Shown here: piece after piece, positions 14,313-17,839 of the stretch
How positions within the stretch are numbered: position 1 is the stretch's first letter
Layout: every line of letters starts with the position of its first letter
Assembly (NCBI GenBank): GCA_003510795.1
Contig: DOKP01000096.1
Span: 208 to 18,046 of the forward strand
Source of the DNA: Candidatus Moraniibacteriota bacterium
Lineage (GTDB): Bacteria > Patescibacteriota > Minisyncoccia > Moranbacterales > UBA9337
Length of the DNA: 17,839 nucleotides
Direction: 5' to 3'
Translations under genes and position numbers: made by a program
Notes under the pieces: model-generated
Database searches by the model: none
What the model saw: the letters and a program-made list of their open reading frames with translations, nothing else
Told to the model about the DNA's origin: nothing

Positions 14313-15098
14313 ATGAATTTTAAGTTTAAATATTGGTTAAATTCTCTAAGCAAAACAAATTTTTATTTTATTGTTATTGTTTTGGTTTTGGCAATTATAT
14401 TTATTATGCATGCAGGCAATAAACAAAAAGCTAAATTTGAAACAATTACTCAAACAAAAATGATTAATAGTTGCAACGCGAAAGAGAAATTTGTCCTTAA
14501 TAAAGAAAGAGGAGATAAAATTGTTAAAGGGATTTTGATTGATGATAAGGAGGATTATTTTTTCCAAGAAAATGGAAATGTAATATTTTTAGAAACTAAA
14601 ACTAAAAAATTTAATCCTATCTTGGGCAGAGTGGTGGAAATTAGCGGAAATTTAAGAAGTACTGATGAGGGAATTTATTATATTAGAGAGAGTGAAGTTA
14701 ACTATTTTACTTGCACAGGAGAAGATTTAGTTGTGCCTGAAAAATTTGAAGATTGGATGGTTTATTTTGATGAGAATATTAATAATTTAAGCTTGCAAAA
14801 AGATAATAATTTTTCTTGGAAAATAGAATCATTTATTTTAAAAGATTTTGAATCTAGGTATGTTTATATTAATTACTCCAATTTCGATAGCGCTTTAAAT
14901 GATAATACTTTAGTAGATAGAACAATGCTGGTTAAATTAAACGATTTTCAAACTAAAAACATAGAAATTATTCTTGATACTCAACTTGATGATGACGGAA
15001 AATTAATGAAAGATGATGATGCGGATATTTTTAAAAATCGTTTGGATATTGCTGAGTATCGTTTAAATATCGAAAACCAATGGAAACGCGTAAAATAA
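14313..15098 (+). CDS. Unrecognised membrane-anchored protein, possible OB-like domain
   Basis: A 261-residue protein from ATG 14313. A single hydrophobic helix (about 16-33) follows a short basic N-terminus, and the remainder is predicted outside. Residues about 65-132 have a compact strand pattern (KIVKGILID, GRVVEISGNLRS, GIYYIRESEV) reminiscent of a small OB-fold barrel, a weak resemblance only. The region after 140 is Asp/Asn/Lys-rich with an acidic stretch, LDDDGKLMKDDDAD, that might bind a divalent cation. C54 and C134 could form a disulfide. It is cotranscribed with the flippase gene, which begins 18 bases after its stop. No function is recognised. Confidence 0.7.
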   Translation: MNFKFKYWLNSLSKTNFYFIVIVLVLAIIFIMHAGNKQKAKFETITQTKMINSCNAKEKFVLNKERGDKIVKGILIDDKEDYFFQENGNVIFLETKTKKFNPILGRVVEISGNLRSTDEGIYYIRESEVNYFTCTGEDLVVPEKFEDWMVYFDENINNLSLQKDNNFSWKIESFILKDFESRYVYINYSNFDSALNDNTLVDRTMLVKLNDFQTKNIEIILDTQLDDDGKLMKDDDADIFKNRLDIAEYRLNIENQWKRVK

Positions 15099-15116
15099 AA
15101 CTATAAACTAAACTTA

Positions 15117-16403
15117 ATGAAATTAACTGGCGATATAAAAAAAATTGCGAAAAGCAGTTTAGCATTCTTTGTTAGTAGCACCGCGGTAAGTGTGCTAGCT
15201 TATGGATTTCATTTGTTTGCGGCTAGGTTTTTAGATGTGTCTGACTATGGGTCGCTTCAAACTTTAATTTCTTTGCAAAATATTGGCCTTATTCCCGTAA
15301 TTATATTAATCACTTTGTTTACTCGCATTATAGCAGAGCATAAGCAAGAGAATCTTGTAGAAAAAAGTATCTTTCTCAGAAATAGTTTAAAACAATGGAT
15401 TATTTTTCCAGGAATTTTATTTCTTCCATTGCTTTTTGCCACTGTGCCATTTTTAAAATCTTTTTTTAATATTGATAATAATTTACCATTTATTTTTTTA
15501 TGGCTTTCTTTGTATCTAGCTATTCTGCAAGGCATTGATGGCGGTCTTTTGAATGGATGGCATAAATTTTTCCAATCTAACTTGGGCACATTGTTTAATG
15601 GAATTTCTAAATTTGTTTTGGGTTTGTCTTTTATGGCTATTGGTTGGGGGGTGGAGGGTGGAATCCTTGGGATTGTTTTAGGATTTCTGATTCATACTTT
15701 GATAAATAATTATTTTGTCAATTCGCAATTCGCGCTAAAAAAAGAATTAAATATCCACTTAGAAAATAAACTTGTTTTTAATACAAATAAAACAAAAAAA
15801 GTTTTTAAATACTCCTACTCTGTAATTATAGGAATTGTAGCTATAACTATTTTTGCTAATGCGGATGTGTTGATAGCTAAACATCATTTTGAGGCTTTTG
15901 ATGCTGGGAGATATGGTGCACTTTTTGTTTTATCAAAAATAATATTTTTTGCAGTTAGCAGTCTTTCGAGTATAGTTGTTCCCCTCATAACAGCTGAAAA
16001 AAATTATCAAAAGAAAAGCCAATATTTTTATCTCATAATGCTGGCTAATTTTATAATAACTGGAGCAGGTGTAGCTTTATTTTATCTTTTTCCAGAATTA
16101 ATCATTCAATTATTGTTTGGACAAAAATATTTGGATATTGCCCCATATTTGGCTAAGTTTGGATTATTGGCGTTAGCCCTAAGTATGTTAAATATTTTTG
16201 TTCAATATTTTATCTCTTTGAAATATATAAATATTCTGGTATCAATAATTGCTATTTCCGGAGCGGAAATTATTTTCCTTTGGTTTTTTGGAGAAAATTT
16301 TAATCAATTTTTTGGCATAATTTTAATTTCCTTACTAATCGCCAATGGAATAAGCTGGGGGTATCTTTGGAGGAAAAATATTATCAGATGTAAGCAGTCT
16401 TAA
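15117..16403 (+). CDS. Oligosaccharide flippase, MOP superfamily (Wzx/MurJ-like)
   Basis: A 428-residue polytopic membrane protein with about twelve helices. The N-terminal segment SSLAFFVSSTAVSVLAYGFHLFAARFLDVSDYGSL is cut here to its telling parts: AARFLDVSDYG (35-45) is the conserved early motif of Wzx-type polysaccharide export proteins. Further marks are a central FANADVLIAKHHF (about 245-257), usual in family members, and the GRYGAL strand after it. These proteins move lipid-linked oligosaccharides across the membrane. The length is slightly below the common 450-500 residues, with 12 rather than 14 helices. It has no SD and starts 18 bases after the previous gene. It probably exports the lipid-linked sugars made by the upstream GT2 genes; a role in peptidoglycan lipid II export is less likely here. 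Confidence 0.85.
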   Translation: MKLTGDIKKIAKSSLAFFVSSTAVSVLAYGFHLFAARFLDVSDYGSLQTLISLQNIGLIPVIILITLFTRIIAEHKQENLVEKSIFLRNSLKQWIIFPGILFLPLLFATVPFLKSFFNIDNNLPFIFLWLSLYLAILQGIDGGLLNGWHKFFQSNLGTLFNGISKFVLGLSFMAIGWGVEGGILGIVLGFLIHTLINNYFVNSQFALKKELNIHLENKLVFNTNKTKKVFKYSYSVIIGIVAITIFANADVLIAKHHFEAFDAGRYGALFVLSKIIFFAVSSLSSIVVPLITAEKNYQKKSQYFYLIMLANFIITGAGVALFYLFPELIIQLLFGQKYLDIAPYLAKFGLLALALSMLNIFVQYFISLKYINILVSIIAISGAEIIFLWFFGENFNQFFGIILISLLIANGISWGYLWRKNIIRCKQS

Positions 16404-16442
16404 GTTTTTTGTGGCTTATCTATTGCTAAAGAATGTCTAAAG

Positions 16443-16472
16443 TTGTAGTATGGATGGGTAAAATGCTAGTTT
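16443..16472 (+). promoter_or_regulatory. Probable promoter of the dehydrogenase gene
   Basis: -35 TTGTAG (16443-16448), an 18-base spacer, and extended TGC-TAGTTT with the -10 at 16467-16472. The TGCTAG core repeats that of the promoter at 13336. The leader would be very short (about 9 bases), so translation may be nearly leaderless. Confidence 0.4.
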
Positions 16473-16487
16473 AAAAAACATAAAGAT

Positions 16488-17777
16488 ATGATATTAAAAA
16501 AAGAAAGAAAAGAAGTGGTCTGTGTAATTGGTTTGGGTTATGTAGGACTTCCCTTGGCAGTTAGATCCAAAGAAAAAGGTTATGACGTTATCGGCATTGA
16601 ATTAAATCAAGCGCGAGTAAACTTGATAAACAAAAAAATTTCTCCCATTGAAGATGATTTTTTAACTAAAAATTTACCCATCTTTCCCTTTAAGGCTACT
16701 AGCAATGAGAAAGAAATTAAAAAAGCTGATATTGTCTTAATTTGTGTACCCACTCCGGTAGATAGTTTATATCTTCCAGATTTAAGGCCGGTAGAGGGAG
16801 CTTGTAAAATGGTCGCTGCTAATTTAAAAAAGGGAGCCTTGGTAGTATTGGAGTCAACGGTTAACCCGGGAGTTTCCGAAGAAGTAGTAAAGCCGATTTT
16901 CGAATCATATGGACACAAAATTGGGCAAGATGTATTTATCGCTCATTGCCCGGAGCGCATTAATCCCGGAGATCCAAAATGGAATGTAACCAACATTCCT
17001 CGAGTGGTGGGAGCTTTTACTCCCAAGGGATTAGCTAAAGCTAAAACTTTTTATGAATCAATTGTAGATGGAGTTATCCGACCGATGAAACATATTCGTG
17101 AAGCAGAAGCTTGCAAAGTGGTGGAAAATTCTTTCCGGGATATCAATATTGCTTTTGTAAATGAACTAGCCAAATCTTTTGATGCCCTAGATATTGATGT
17201 AAAAGATGTGATTGAAGGTGCCAGCACTAAGCCGTTTGCTTTTATGGCGCACTACCCAGCTTGCGGAATAGGGGGACACTGCATTCCAGTAGACCCCTAT
17301 TATCTGATTGAGCGAGCCAAAAAAGCAGGATTTGATCATAAATTTTTGCGCACTTCTCGAGAAATAAATAATTCTATGCCGGCCTATACCGTAGAATTAT
17401 TGCAGGACAAATTAAATGAAGTTAAGATGCCTCTCAATGGAACTAATGTGGGAATATTAGGAATTGCTTATAAAGCGAATGTAGATGATGATAGGGAATC
17501 TCCTTATTATGGAATTGTTAAAGAGCTTAAAAAACATAAAGCCAATATCCATTCTTTTGACCCGCATTTAAAAGACAAATCAACTTGTAAAACATTGGGC
17601 GCTCTGCTAAAAAAATCAGATGCAGTAATATTGGTGACTAATCACAGAGAGTTTGAGGTGCTAAGTGGAGAATTGTTAAAGAAAAATGGCATAAAGGTCA
17701 TTATTGATGGAAAAAACTTTTTGAATAAAGATGAAATTAAAAAAGCGGGCGTGATTTATAAGGGGATAGGGAGATAA
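16488..17777 (+). CDS. Nucleotide-sugar 6-dehydrogenase (UDP-ManNAc/UDP-GlcNAc type)
   Basis: A 429-residue, full-length soluble enzyme of the UDP-glucose/GDP-mannose dehydrogenase family. The N-terminal NAD domain has VIGLGYVGLPLA (13-24) with an acid at E38 (GIELN). Further motifs are CVPTP (86-90), ESTVNPG (122-128), CPERINPG (154-161), K210 and N214 in EACKVVENSFRD, and PACGIGGHCIPVDP (257-270) with the catalytic Cys265. The C-terminal nucleotide-sugar domain contains ILGIAYKANVDDDRESP. The reaction is a two-step oxidation of C6 to a carboxylate using 2 NAD+. The PACGIGGHCIPVDP form, and the ERINPG motif, favour WecC/WbpA-type N-acetylhexosamine substrates over UDP-glucose. It supplies a uronic acid donor for the glycan. 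Its codons are less AT-rich than those of the genes before it, and it has a separate promoter. Confidence 0.93.
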   Translation: MILKKERKEVVCVIGLGYVGLPLAVRSKEKGYDVIGIELNQARVNLINKKISPIEDDFLTKNLPIFPFKATSNEKEIKKADIVLICVPTPVDSLYLPDLRPVEGACKMVAANLKKGALVVLESTVNPGVSEEVVKPIFESYGHKIGQDVFIAHCPERINPGDPKWNVTNIPRVVGAFTPKGLAKAKTFYESIVDGVIRPMKHIREAEACKVVENSFRDINIAFVNELAKSFDALDIDVKDVIEGASTKPFAFMAHYPACGIGGHCIPVDPYYLIERAKKAGFDHKFLRTSREINNSMPAYTVELLQDKLNEVKMPLNGTNVGILGIAYKANVDDDRESPYYGIVKELKKHKANIHSFDPHLKDKSTCKTLGALLKKSDAVILVTNHREFEVLSGELLKKNGIKVIIDGKNFLNKDEIKKAGVIYKGIGR

Positions 17778-17824
17778 CTTCGCAAATTTCAAATAAAAAG
17801 TTCCCGCCTGCTCGCCTCGCTAAA

Positions 17825-17839
17825 CCTGCCTGCCGGCAG
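17825..17839. repeat. GC-rich palindromic repeat, cut by window end
   Basis: CCTGCCTGCCGGCAG ends the window; its last ten bases, CTGCCGGCAG, are a perfect palindrome. With the nearby CCCGCCTGCTCGCCTCGC (17803-17820) it is a GC-rich island in an AT-rich sequence. Such CCTGCC-type palindromes are dispersed in several Parcubacteria-like genomes as I recall them, but one truncated copy cannot prove a family. It could also be part of a terminator. Confidence 0.5.

Noticed and set aside
1..17839. TGA read as glycine (Gracilibacteria-type code)
   Set aside because: The ferritin-like gene ends at a TGA with a sensible C-terminus, and no gene needs in-frame TGA read-through.

Overview
The window is an AT-rich bacterial segment. 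TGA is used as a stop (the minus-strand gene at 38-487 ends on it), so the TGA=Gly code of Gracilibacteria/Absconditabacteria is unlikely. Most starts lack a Shine-Dalgarno (SD) sequence and sit behind AU-rich leaders. Promoters are of TTGACA / TGnTATAAT type. Small unrecognised membrane proteins, VWA proteins with simple repeats, and a GC-rich palindromic repeat at the right edge together suggest a Candidate Phyla Radiation (Patescibacteria) genome, perhaps a Parcubacteria- or Moranbacteria-like lineage. That placement is inference from style; no marker gene is present.

Left part (1-4080) holds small, mostly independent units. A ferritin-like four-helix protein (minus strand) and an unrecognised membrane-anchored protein (plus strand) are fired from back-to-back promoters, with a perfect 14-bp tandem repeat filling the space between their -35 boxes. 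Two paralogous membrane-anchored proteins with short Gly-Val repeats follow; the second carries a complete von Willebrand A (VWA) domain between repeat blocks. Both are preceded by the same hairpin leader, which pairs away part of their SD, and these are the only clear SDs in the window. A shared bidirectional terminator separates them from a convergent RimK-like ATP-grasp ligase gene.

Middle and right (4180-17777) is a surface-glycan locus, all on the plus strand. Its order is: a membrane-anchored protein with carbohydrate-binding-like beta-sandwiches; a polyprenyl-phosphate glycosyltransferase (GtrB/DPM type) with two membrane helices; a GT2 glycosyltransferase; a ParB-like/methyltransferase fusion; a very large GT-C-like membrane protein; a four-helix small membrane protein; and a second GT-C-like membrane protein. 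These genes are tightly packed or overlapping and look like one operon. Next comes a monocistronic secreted protein with a tyrosine-rich tail, having its own promoter and terminator. A two-gene unit follows (an anchored unknown and an oligosaccharide flippase), and then a nucleotide-sugar 6-dehydrogenase with its own promoter.

Inferred logic: the dehydrogenase supplies a uronic-acid-type sugar nucleotide. GT2 enzymes build lipid-linked sugars at the cytoplasmic face, including a polyprenyl-phosphate sugar, and the flippase moves them out. The GT-C-like proteins transfer sugar outside the membrane, and the anchored or secreted proteins bind or display the product. No Wzy polymerase, initiating phosphoglycosyltransferase or oligosaccharyltransferase was recognised, so the acceptor is unknown. 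No tRNA, rRNA, CRISPR array or transposase was found, and no gene-free stretch exceeds 200 bases.
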